From assembly GCF_901709675.1 (NCBI RefSeq), contig NC_051098.1, positions 12,615,918 to 12,679,917 on the forward strand: a stretch of 64,000 bases of DNA, read 5' to 3'. The DNA comes from Syngnathus acus. Taxonomy: Eukaryota; Chordata; Actinopteri; Syngnathiformes; Syngnathidae. The notes under the pieces were generated by a model, which had not been told where the DNA came from, ran no database searches, and saw only the letters and a program-made list of their open reading frames with translations. Positions 1 to 14,500 of the stretch are shown here, piece by piece (position 1 is the stretch's first letter; each line of letters begins with the position of its first letter). The position numbers were made by a program, and so were the translations under genes.

Positions 1-727
1 GCAGGATCTTGGTCTTGTTCAGCTTTGCGCCGCCGTCCCGGCTCACCTTGTGGGGGCGCCGCAGGGTCTGCAGCACCCTGACCGAGCAGCCCACGTTGAG
101 CAGCAGCGGGAGGACGAAGCCCACCGTCTCGATGAAGATGACCACCTTGGACAGGTGCAACTTCCACTGGCTGGAGGAGAAGTTCTCAAAGCAGAAGGTG
201 GCGTTGGCGCGCTGGCGCTGCCGCGAGGTGGTGTCCAACAGGTAGCCCGCGGGCAGGCTGCCCGACAGCACCAGCACCCACACGGCGGCGCACACCAGCT
301 TGGCGTTACGCTTGGTACGCAGCGTCCGAGAACGGAAGGGGTGCACAATGGCCAGGAAGCGGTCCACGCTGATGCAGGTGAGGAAGAGGATGCTGCCGTA
401 CATGTTGGTGTAGAAGAGCGACACGGAGACCCTGCAGAGCACGCTGCCGAAGGGCCAGCTGCGGTTGATGAAGTAGAAGACGCGCAGCGGCAGCGTGAAA
501 ACGAAGAGCAGGTCGGACGCCACCAAGTTCATCATGTACGTGGTGGTCTCGTTGCGCAGCTTGAGCGTGCAGGTGAAGATGTAGATGGCCACCACGTTGG
601 TGACCAGGCCCACCACAAACACCACGCTGAACACCGTGCTGTACAGTGGGTACTTGAAGCCGTCGTTCTGGCTGCAGTTGCCCGCTGAGACGTTGCCGGG
701 ACCCGGCGGCGGGACGCCGTTGAACAT
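1..727 (-). CDS. lpar6: Lysophosphatidic acid receptor 6-like GPCR (partial, 3' end outside window)
   Basis: Class A G-protein-coupled receptor at the plasma membrane for lysophosphatidic acid. The single open exon starts at the ATG at 725-727 and runs off the window after about 242 codons, covering the N-terminus to the third intracellular loop of a roughly 340-residue receptor. Visible landmarks are N-glycosylation sites NVS and NCS near the N-terminus, TM2 with [11 protein letters not shown], a TM3 end reading [11 protein letters not shown] (DRF in place of DRY), the loop motif TLRTKRNAK typical of LPAR6/LPAR4, and an ECL2 cysteine in CFENF. LPAR6 fits better than LPAR4 because of [17 protein letters not shown] and the FENF loop, and because rcbtb2 is next door, as in human 13q14. 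Intron-free coding is normal for this family. No rb1 exon is seen around it. The family call is firm; LPAR6 versus LPAR4 is somewhat less so. Confidence 0.85.
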   Translation of the reverse strand, partial: MFNGVPPPGPGNVSAGNCSQNDGFKYPLYSTVFSVVFVVGLVTNVVAIYIFTCTLKLRNETTTYMMNLVASDLLFVFTLPLRVFYFINRSWPFGSVLCRVSVSLFYTNMYGSILFLTCISVDRFLAIVHPFRSRTLRTKRNAKLVCAAVWVLVLSGSLPAGYLLDTTSRQRQRANATFCFENFSSSQWKLHLSKVVIFIETVGFVLPLLLNVGCSVRVLQTLRRPHKVSRDGGAKLNKTKIL

Positions 728-2894
728 CTTGGAGATGGAAGCTCCGTGGGACAGCGGCTCTGCTTAGCGACTGTCCACTTTTATTCCGGACACTGGCGGG
801 GACCTATTGAGGTCATCGCTGATGCACGGGTCTGAGGATAGCCTAAAGTCCTGGACCTTGGAAACTTGTTCCCAAGGATTCAAACCTCTCGACTCGTCCC
901 CGACGTGATGGCCATCCTTGATATCCTCGCGGAAGTCCAGCTCGTGGTGAAGAGAGCCGAGGGGGGAGCCGGCATGCCCCTTCCTCCCCCGCCACCGTGC
1001 GGCTCTAGGCTGAGAAGTTGCACAAAGGGAAGCCGGGCATATCCACAAGATGAGGAGAATGGAGAGCACCAAAGTCCTGGCTTGTCCTCTTCTTCCCTCG
1101 CAAAACCAAAAGTCAGAGCAAGTCACAATCGGTCTTCACTGGCTTGTTTCTCCTTCGCTGGGTTATCTCAGTGAGGAGCAGCTGCCTACTTCTCCTTTGT
1201 GCCGTTGGTTCGCTCGCTCGCTCGCTCGCACCCCCCCTCTCCCTCTATTGCTCTCTCACTGAGTCACACACACTTTTGTACTTTGACTGGGCTGGGATTC
1301 GGTCCCCACCCCCCGGACCCTCCCCCCTCTCCCTTTGTCTGCTCCCACAGGACTCACAAATGCTGCATATTTGTCTTTTTTTTTTTGTCATTTCACAGTG
1401 AGCTTGCATTTGTCACTGTATTTCCAAACACAAAAATATATTTATTCCAGAAAAAATATTTGCGTATCAAATATCTGTTCGTTTTTGCCCTAAAATTAAA
1501 AATAAAATTCCACTTTTGGTAGTTACATGCATTTTTTGACGGGTTTTCTAGGGATAAAAAAACCTGGACTGTTACTGTAAATTTTTAAACTATCATTTTG
1601 AATTATTTTCCCCCTCAATGGCAGCAGGATTGTTTTCCTATCCCAGCTCTGAATTGAAACCCAAAAGTTGTCTATTATAGGCAAGAAAATAAACAGCCGA
1701 GTGAACATTCCAGAAAACACACATGCCTGCCATGCAACCTCCACAATTGTCTTTAGCCTAAAACCAATCCCGACATTCAAACAAGCACAGGCTGAACAAA
1801 AACAGCACAAGACGTGCTCCAATTCCCAAGACTGCTGAAGCTCTCACAATACCAGGAAGTATGTTGCCCCCCCCCCCCCCCCCCCCCCCAGTTCTTGAGG
1901 CCAATGCTAAGGCCTTGAATGGCGAGCGATGTCAGGTGACATCACGCTTCGACGGCATCACGTTGGAATTCCTGCGAACAACACGAAGAGATTGAAGCGT
2001 TCCCACTTTGAGCACGTTAGCGTGCAGCTCCATGTTTGGCTTGCCTTGTAAAGCAACCAGCCCCCCCACAACGGCACACCTGTGCAAACAACCACACTAA
2101 CACCGTTAAACTGTAACAACGGAAACATTTCTTGCGTGGGTTTTTGAAGGTCACACATGGAGAACAACGGAACAATAACTGAAAACACTAACAGGACATG
2201 GTGTCCTATGCATGCCACGCCGGTAGGTGGCGATATTATTTTGTGACCGTACACTGGCAACAAGAAAATTAAATTATTATCAGTTAGTATCATATATGAT
2301 AACGCCAAAGGAAGGTGAGACGAAAGGTCACGATCGATACTTGGGAGTGCTTATAAAAATTCTACACACCCCTATTCAAGTGCTATATTTTTGTGATTCT
2401 TTTTTTTTTCTTTGGGGGGTCGCTACAGCGTATTGTGCATTGTTCTACCTCACTCTAGCTACCAAGAAGACAAGACAAGTTTGAGTGTTTGCTATGTTTC
2501 CTGTTTTTAAATACAGATTACATAATGTAACATAGTGCAACTGGTATAAAAGTGTAAATGTCCAGTAACATTTGCAGTCCTAGCAGGTGATCGTTTTTTT
2601 TTTTAAGCCTGCATACCCCCAAAACTACAGGTGGCGTACATTACGCCACAAAAAGCTGTAAACAATACCACGAAGGGGAAGTTCTTGTCATCGTTTTCTA
2701 CCACCCAGAAGAACGCAATCATAGTGAAGAAAAAAGATAACGAAACAAGCGGAACCTTTGGTCTTTGTGGTCTTCAACGTTGAAAAAAAACCGATAGGGC
2801 TTCATTTACCTTAGGGTGTGTTGGACTCCTAAACATTGAACGGTAGCGACGTTATCACAAGTAAGGGCGGAGAGGATTTTTTTTTTTTTCTCTG
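728..2894. other. Intergenic region between lpar6 and rcbtb2
   Basis: No convincing coding exon on either strand. The part next to lpar6 should hold its promoter and 5' UTR; I see a GCTC simple repeat near 1210-1229 and runs of T/A. The part next to 2895 should hold the rcbtb2 3' UTR. A pure C tract lies at 1867-1889. Retinoblastoma pocket-B exons, expected here from the human arrangement, were looked for and not found. Confidence 0.6.
1867..1889. repeat. Poly-C homopolymer (23 C)
   Basis: Twenty-three consecutive C residues (G on the other strand). Such tracts are length-unstable and error-prone in assemblies, so the exact length should not be trusted. Confidence 0.9.
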
Positions 2895-6627
<3,733 letters not shown>

Positions 6628-6634
6628 TCACTCA

Positions 6635-7975
6635 CTGCGGCACAAGAAGGGTTGGGAAACCACAAAGAAATATGTTCAAGACGATCAGATGTGAAATGTC
6701 AAGATTTATCTTGGAGTCTTACAAAACCAAAATTGTAATACAACAAACCCAGGAGGATTCCCCCAATAGAAAATCTACAGGTAAAGATGCTGATAGATGG
6801 TGGCAAATTCCAAATTATTTCGAAACGAAACTCCTCCTCACGTCACCATACTTGGTTGAGACCATGTCGCCAGATGGCATCAAAGCAAAAATGGAAATTG
6901 CTTTGTCAAATTTTCTGTTGAAAATGTAAATCTAAGTTCCATTGTAGTTTACAAACCATCATACCAATTGTTTTGCATAGTGACTGGAATAACTTAATTG
7001 TAAATTCCCTGAACGATTTCATTGGAAATATTGTACAATAAAGATCACACATTGAAACGTTGCATAGGGTGATGACCAGTGCCGGCTCTACGCAGGGGCA
7101 AGAGGGGGCAACGCCCCCTCAAACAGATGTCCTGCCCCCTCGAATCAAACTTTTAGAAGTGAAAAACACGTTAATCAGCCCCCTCTCTTCTCTCATGTCG
7201 GTGCAGTGTGTGTCCTCACACAGCCTGCTGTCAGGACTCCGCGCCCCTCCGTAAACATCCAATCACTGCGGGTATGCAAATGAGGCAAGACGCAGCCAGA
7301 GAGTGTCAAGTTACAGTCAGCGCGGTAGGAGTTGGAAGAAGCAGTAAAAACTCCACCAAACTCGTCGTAATGACCCGTGATGTAACTAATGATTAACGAC
7401 AACTCAAATAATAGTTAATATAACATTCATATTATATGTTCCCCCCCCTGAGAGATTGCCACCTTATTGTGGTCAGGGGGTTTGCGTGCCTCAGTGACCC
7501 TAAGAGCAATACCAGCAGAAGCTTTAATCTTCAGGTGGGACACCCAAGCTGGACAGGTCTTAGTGTAGAGGCCTGACATAGTGCAATCCACTTCTCCAGG
7601 TTGAGATCTGGACACACAGCTAACAACTGCCGTGAAGAAAACACTAACAGTGTTAAAAATGTGTAAAAAAAAAAAAAAAAAGAACATGCCCCCTTCACAT
7701 TTCTGACTGCCCCCTCTTATGTGCATTCCTAGAACCGGCCCTGGTGATGACACCATCGCGTTGGTCTGACATCACAAAGGATTTTTTTTTTTTTTTCAAG
7801 CGACAATTAACAACACCTGCTGAACTTGATTTGACAAAAATTAAAGCCCATAAAGCAGTCACAATGCACTTCTGAAAAGTAGCAGTAGTCACCCCATTAG
7901 CTCGAGAGGCTAGGCTAAAAACAACGGCCATCCCAATCAAAAGCGATAAGCTGTCGTGTTTCACTTGACGGTTAC
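6635..7975 (-). other. Probable rcbtb2 first intron (non-coding)
   Basis: From the AG upstream of the rcbtb2 start exon (minus strand, acceptor at 6635-6637) to a good donor CAAG|GTAACC at 7976/7975. Apart from the hAT element at 7077-7743 and A/T runs I see nothing coding. Confidence 0.4.
7077..7743. mobile_element. Non-autonomous hAT DNA transposon with exact 8-bp target-site duplication
   Basis: The 5' end CAGTGCCGGCTCTA and the 3' end TAGAACCGGCCCTG are imperfect terminal inverted repeats. The element is flanked by the identical octamer GTGATGAC at 7069-7076 and 7744-7751. An 8-bp duplication and a CAG...CTG terminus with GCCGG are hallmarks of hAT elements. The 667-bp body has no transposase frame, so it would need help in trans. 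It carries the repeated phrase GCCCCCT near both ends and lies in the 5' intron/upstream zone of rcbtb2. Confidence 0.85.
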
Positions 7976-8190
7976 CTTGCTTGTTGATACACAGAGCAAC
8001 TCTTTAGTAGTTCAGAGACGCCGTCTACAAGTTGATTTGTAAAATTATCCTGGAAACAAGTTTAACAGGTCAAGAGGGAGTCTGGTTCATCGTAAAGGCA
8101 GGTTGGCAACTTGGCAAAACGCCGCAACCTAGTGCTGCTACACACATTCGCTAGTAGCTCCGTTAGCTTAGCGTCTGCCGGGTAGCGGAA
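7976..8190 (-). other. Candidate rcbtb2 5' non-coding exon
   Basis: Minus-strand stretch that begins just downstream of an ETS-type site and ends at a consensus donor (GTAACC on the minus strand at 7970-7975). It would splice to the acceptor just upstream of the rcbtb2 start codon. The transcription start is not visible directly, so the upper boundary is a guess. Confidence 0.35.
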
Positions 8191-8383
8191 CTTCCGGTAT
8201 CTTGACGCTGCATTGAAACGCATCGCGAATTTTATTTCATTTAAAGAATGTACTGTAAAACATATGCACGTCCATTTGCAATATACAAATGCACACCTCA
8301 AAATGAAATAATAAAAATATTAATATTACGATTTTCTTAATTTACGCGAGTGTCATGATTTTACCAATGCTACTACTTCCGGT
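8190..8383 (-). promoter_or_regulatory. Paired ETS/GABP-type sites, candidate rcbtb2 promoter
   Basis: ACCGGAAGT, the consensus ETS core, occurs on the minus strand at 8190-8198 and again at 8375-8383. Both are upstream of rcbtb2 in its transcription direction. Paired ETS sites are common in TATA-less housekeeping promoters; function here is inferred. Confidence 0.4.
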
Positions 8384-8688
8384 ATATTGATTTGTTCAAG
8401 CATCAAGGCTTTATCAAAATGTACGGATTCCGAACACAACGGTGATGTGCATATCCATGAAATTGTTTTAATTAATATACGTTATTGTTTTAAATTATAT
8501 TGACGTTATTTTTTACATTTTGTATAAGTACGTCATTCAATACCGTCATACAATTTTTGGAAATCCAAATATAGTAACAGCAATTTACTATTTGTTACGA
8601 ATTGTACAGTATACAGGTATTATATGAGAATGTATGGTGAGTGACTACAAATACTGTATTGTAGTTAGCCCTGGGGTCTAGTTACTTT

Positions 8689-8705
8689 CCAGCAGGTGGC
8701 GCTAC
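8689..8705 (+). promoter_or_regulatory. CTCF-like motif between rcbtb2 and fndc3a
   Basis: CCAGCAGGTGGCGCTAC matches the vertebrate CTCF core pattern (CCASYAGRKGGCRC) at essentially every informative position. It lies in the spacer between two divergent genes, where an insulator would make sense. Binding is not shown by sequence alone. Confidence 0.5.
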
Positions 8706-9215
8706 AACCATAATGCTGCATACAGTAAATAAGAATTCTCTGTCACTTTTTTAAAATATACATGTTCTTTTACCTTAATATGCATTTTTGGGATAACGTT
8801 GAAATGCATTGCTAAAATGATGACACGTACAAAGTTCGCATATGTTCTCATGATTTGGCGCTTTCACGTCATATGAAAACGAAACAAAACAGAAGGGGGA
8901 AATCTGTCTTTTGATGTGTACTTTCTGCATGTACTTTAATCAATGTCGGTTTCGTTGAATTGTCGACTGGCTGGGATTCCCATTGACGTAAAAGGTTTTT
9001 CCCCAGCCCAGTTTCATTCGCACTACACTTGTCACCACAGACCAGTCTACACGTCCACAAAATGATCTTCCAGGAAAAACTAGCATGTAAAACGCCGGAA
9101 TAATAATCGAGCGGAAATGAATGGCGCAATTTGAACGTTCAACTCTTTTTGAACGGAGTCGAAAAGGCTTCAATTTACTTTCTATAAATTGGAGCTTCGC
9201 CATGATTTCCTGTTC

Positions 9216-9227
9216 TGCGCATGCGCA
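9216..9227. promoter_or_regulatory. Palindromic NRF1 site, fndc3a upstream promoter
   Basis: TGCGCATGCGCA is a perfect 12-bp palindrome matching the NRF1 consensus YGCGCAYGCGCR. It sits about 100 bp upstream of the donor of the first candidate fndc3a exon (9323/9324). NRF1 sites of this kind usually lie within about 100 bp of transcription starts. Confidence 0.55.
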
Positions 9228-9229
9228 AA

Positions 9230-9323
9230 CAGTCGGACGGTAAGCGATGGCGAAATTCCTGCATTTTATGCAAGGAGGACCAGCCTGGGAAGCAAAGTTA
9301 TCTCGATAGAACAGAACACATAG
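9230..9323 (+). other. fndc3a: Candidate fndc3a 5' non-coding exon 1
   Basis: Follows the NRF1 palindrome and ends at the consensus donor TAG|GTAAGC. There is no long frame, so it would be 5' UTR. The start position is approximate. Confidence 0.4.
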
Positions 9324-9555
9324 GTAAGCTTTGACCCTATTAAACCGTTTTTCGTCTCCTCTCGGAAGCCCTTTGAGGCCAAAAAAGGGAGAAGATGGTT
9401 TAAAAACAAAACAAAAAAAACAAGCTTCGTCTCGCTCACTATTAGCAACGTAGCATCAGGCGGCTAACGTTAGCATGCTCTCTTTTTTGGCTTGTTGTTG
9501 TTTTGTCATGGCAAGCTAACACTTGCATAACTGTTGGGTTTTTCCTTTCTTCCAG

Positions 9556-9691
9556 GTGGTGTGGGGGGCTCGCACCTAGGGGGAAGCTGCTCCTCTTCGC
9601 AGCCCGCTGACGTGGACGACTGAAGGAGAGAAAAAAAAGGCGACAAATTTGTGTGCGGTGCATTGCTTGTCGTCCAATAGCGTCTGATTGA
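9556..9691 (+). other. fndc3a: Candidate fndc3a 5' non-coding exon 1b
   Basis: Preceded by a pyrimidine-rich acceptor TTTCTTCCAG ending at 9555 and followed by a GTGAGT donor at 9692. It has no reading frame joined to the coding exon at 11555. Alternative 5' UTR use is inferred. Confidence 0.3.
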
Positions 9692-11587
9692 GTGAGTAAC
9701 ATTAGCGGCTCTATTTTGATAAAACATAAATTTGCTTCCCTTGTTCGATATGAGTCATCGTTTAAAGAAGCATTCGGAAATAAAGTGACGTTTTGAAACG
9801 GTTTGCACCTGCTAATGGCTCCCGCAGCCTGCTAATAATATTATGACACCTGTAGCTAGAATAATCACAGGGCTTAGTAGTAGTTGTTGTTGGTATAGAA
9901 GCACGACAGCGAAAAGAATATTGGTTAAAATGAAACAGGGATGTGAAATAGAAATTGCAACAACAAAAAAGATGGGAGGGTCACTCGAGCCACACTTGAG
10001 AAAAACAATTCACGGTATTTTGAGATCGATAGTCTGATAATTCTGAGATTAATGTTTGACTAATGATTAAGTGTTTTTGTTTTGTTTGTTTGCTAACCAT
10101 ATTCACCTTGCTTCAGAATTTGTCACTATTGCAACCAATACTGTTTTAATTTTTTAAAATATTTTTCAAATTCCATTAGGGGTTCATATATTAAGTCATA
10201 ATTTGAATATTTTGGCTTCTTGACTGAAAAATGCTTGTGCAACAATACAAACGTGTTTAAACACGTGTAACAGACTAAACTGCAAGTCTACAATATTTTG
10301 GAATCGATTGTCCGTTAAGGAATCTTCTGGGAAATTCCTGATGGTTGCCAGGCTATACTGGGGCTTGTGCTCGATGTCTAATTGTTCTTACAACCGCCTC
10401 AAAAGTGTTGCTTTGGCTGTACATATGCTATGGATGCCATCTACTTAGCTTAATGCTAACAAACAATGCAACATGGCATAGACAGGCTAATGAATAACAT
10501 TGGGTTTGCATTGTAATAACCTTAAAGCAATTAATGTTTGAACACAAATGGTGGAGCACCACTTGGAGACAGACAAAATACAACTTAGCCACATATTGTT
10601 TATCCTCTTTGAAGAATGACTAATATTCCTTGTCACACATTTGAAAAGATTCATTGTTGAACTGACACAAAATGCATTCCAAGCTATTTATGTGATTACT
10701 GTATGTTTATACACATGAATATTTTAGTGCTGTTTTTATGATTTATTTATTTTTATGCAGTCTAGGAGAGATCAGGCATTTCCATTCATTTCATTGGGTA
10801 AAGATGATTAGAAACGTGTGTTTTGATTTTTCCAGCATTAGCACAGAACAAATAACCTCATATCCCAAGGCACCACTGTACTGAAGCGTTCTCGCGAAAC
10901 AACATACACGGCTTGGTTGCTATTTACCCCGGCAGCAATGTCAAAGCATGTCAAAATGCCCACGTTAGGCGTCAGTTGTTGTATTGATTTTGGGACTGTT
11001 GCGTAAGGTCGGCAAGTCCGCCGACCAGCTGCCCGAGGGCATCTGGGCTAAAGAGACGCTCTGCGTGCCGCGCCCGTTCACCCCTCGTACTTCAGTTCAT
11101 TGACCGTCGCATTGTAAACGCAGCCGGCCTTGTTGTTTCAGCTTAAGATGGGGAGGGGCTAAAGCTAACAGATAAGCCAGATCACTGTGAGCTTTAGCAG
11201 CGCAGGCGTACGGCGCTGTAATTAGGTTCAAGGACATACGATACATCTCGCTTGCGGCCTACTGGCATTTTTGGGATAAGTTACACATCATCTGTTCTCC
11301 ACTGAAAGCCCACTTATTTTATAGAATGGATCACGTTTGATTAGCTTCGATTCAATTACTCCACTTTACCGGGCTTGAGCCGCTATATAATCTCTCTCAG
11401 TATAGCACGTGTACATTTCTTTAGGTACATTTTACAGGGTGAGTAATCTGCTGCTCTGTTTTTCGCAATTTGTGTTGACACTAAAATTCAAAGTTGGGTC
11501 GTGTATGGGCCAGCAGCAAGTTCGCCCAAAGTAAAAGCTGCCCCTTTGTTGCAGGCGACCCCCTCTAGTGGTGTGAATGAGGGAGAC

Positions 11588-14500
11588 ATGGCAGACCACA
11601 CCCCACCTCTGGAGTCCAGCCAGCTTCTCAGCCCTGAACTCCCCCTCCTGGCGTCACCACCGCCTCCAGCCATGGTCAACGGGGAGGGCCCCCAGCAGGT
11701 ACGCTCACGCAGTTGCGGAGGGGTTCCCGTATCGCACTTTTCATCTTTCCTTTGTATAACGGACTTCAGCCCGAGTTGTCAATGGAAGTTCTGGAGAGTG
11801 CACGCAAGAAGCCCGTTTGAGGTGCTGCGCTGATTTACTGAAGCGGTCGACACGTTCTGCAATATGAGGAAATGCGTCAATAAGCGTGCTTTATTCCAAA
11901 ACGGGTCTTCGGTATGCATAGTAATTGAGTTTATCGGGCTGGGAATTCTTTCGATTAGATGAAGCTTCATCACACAAGTCTGATATTGAAGTCGTATCAT
12001 CATCTCATATAATCAGATGAGAGCCGCTCCATTTGTCGCCTCGTGAAACCCGAAGCGCTCGGCCAATTGTTTCAGATCCTCAAAACACGCAGTCGTTACT
12101 AACTTGAAACACCTCAACCGGTTTTGATGACGAATTTCTTGAGAAGCAGATGTGCGTGTGATAGCAAGCACAGCTCCCCGAGTAGCCATTGTGTAATGGA
12201 GCAATTATTTAATGTCGGTGTAAGTGAGACAGAGTGGCCGTGATGTGAGGGCTGTTTTTTGGAGCGCTTTGATTTCTGCGACTTGCCAAATAGCCCGCAG
12301 CTCTCGTAGCCTCCTGCCTTTTTCCATCGTCTCTTCCATCTTGTGCAATTTGTTCAGATAAGACTCTCTAATATTAGCCACGGTTCACATGGCCTTCCAG
12401 CCGTCCTGTCATTTTCCACAGTGGAAAGAAAAAAAAAAAAAAAAAAAAGCGTCATGCCGAGCCGCGGGGGTGATCGCACGGAATTCGGTTGCCTTGTTGA
12501 CGGCGAAAAATAAGCGGTCGCCCGATTACCTGCGCGCGTCACGCATCCGTGTGCTTAGCATTTTATGCCAGCCAGTGAGAGGAATAAAAATACGACTCTA
12601 CCTTCCCGCTTGACGTCATTGCCGCGCCTCCTGTTCGGGCCAATTTGCGTGTGCATGAAGGGCACTGAAATGTGGCGTAATAACACGTATCTGATAACAC
12701 GGCTCTGTTTGTCTCAATATACAGATGGGCTTCTCCCCCAGATGCGTCGATCTTTCAATCAATGATTTACAGTATGATAAACAAAAGACCTTTTTTTTTT
12801 TTTTTTTTACTTAATTCCACAAACAGTGGCCTGGGAGAATTTCTGTCATCAGTTGCAGATATTTGAAAAGATATTGGGGGAAAAAAAAAAACAGCCATCA
12901 CATTCTGTCTTTTGGGAGCGGTCTCAGGTGTGTACTGGACCCCGAGGAGTGGTTTGGTCTTGACAAAGCCGGCCAGGGCTGTTGTGACGGTGAAAATCAG
13001 TGACGGCTGAACCCCCCTCCCCCCAACCCTTCCACCACTCTCCCCACCGTCGCTGACCTTTTAGTTTGACAAGCTGCAAGGACACTTCCTCCTCCTTTCA
13101 CCCGCATCCAGTCTGGGCTGCTGCAAATTTGCGCTCGACTGGAGCAGTTCTTGTGAGCCGCTGTCACGGGGTCATTACCTGAGATGATTAGAGATCACTT
13201 TGTTTACAGCGTGATTCACTGCTTCCGTCCATTAACTGTACCCCCCCCGCCCATCCCTGAAAGGTCTTCCTGCAGTTGCCAGTAAAAGTGGCAACACATG
13301 ATTCTCTGTCTGTAAATTTTTAAACCTAGCTAATGGCTCGTGGATTTAGTTGATGGAGTGCAGTTGGCCATGTTTTCGAACCGTTGCGCCTACAGCTTCT
13401 CGTTACATCCGTGCCAAGAAATGAGCAAATTTGTGCTGCAATTTGCGAGTCACAATTAGCATTTTGGTGAAGACAAATTCAAAAGCAAAACTGAGATCAC
13501 GGGAAGCAGAAGCAAAGATATTTGCTTGACATTATTTGTCAAAACATCTTGGACATACGCTGATAGTTAATGAAATTGCCAGCCTTGCGTTTGCTCGACT
13601 AATTAATACCAATAAGTTGATCCATGAAACAGGCAGTGCATAGGTATGAATGTGTGTGTGTGGTCTGAGCTGAGGCTCACGACCCCGTGTGGGCTCATGT
13701 TACCAAAAACGAGCGAGACCTCCCTCTGAACTGCGACGAGGGCCAGACGGGAGTGGACAAGGTGCCCGTGTGCTTGTGAAGCCGCAAACATGTCGTCTGG
13801 TGCACTGCCGATCAATTTGCTGTGTGTGAGAGAGAGGCAGCGTGTGTGTGTGCGTGTTTGAGAAAGTAAAGCGTGTGTGTGAGTGAAAGTGTGTGCGTCA
13901 GCAAGAGAGAGAGAAGAGAATGTGAGTGTGTGAGTCGGACTGGGCCGTTATGGAAAAAGGAAGCAGGATTGCTTTGGTTGATGTGGAAATGGCAATTAAT
14001 ACAAAGAGGTTTTTGTATTTGTCACCTTTTTTGAGGAGGTGTGACTCAGCACTGTTTTGGGGACGCTCCCTTTCCCAGGCCAGAGCCGAGACATTTTCCT
14101 CCATCACGTATTCTTTCAGGGGAAAGCCAAAGACACAAGTGTCAAAAGTAATCGGCGGTGACTGAGATGGAACAAATGTTTTCCTTTTGTTCTTCTTTTG
14201 TTACTAATTGCAACCCGCCCTCCCTCATTCAAATAAACGGGTTTCAGTGCCACAAGATCCAAAACATGACGATGTGAATTGAATGAAAGCAAACCGCAAA
14301 CGTGCATCACTGTCCTTTTAGGCCAATGTTAATAACAAGTCTGTTTTGTCTAACGACATCGCATTAAACCGGGTGATTCCGCCTGACACACTTTGACATC
14401 CCTACGCTCGTGATGGCTCGATCTCCTCCGTGGTTTGTTACTAATAATATCTTTAATCTCAAGCTTCATAGGGCATCTTGGGAAGAGTCCTCCTTTCCTT

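Noticed and set aside
50-688. 212-codon plus-strand frame
   Set aside because: It is the antisense shadow of the lpar6 coding exon; the minus-strand translation is an unmistakable GPCR.
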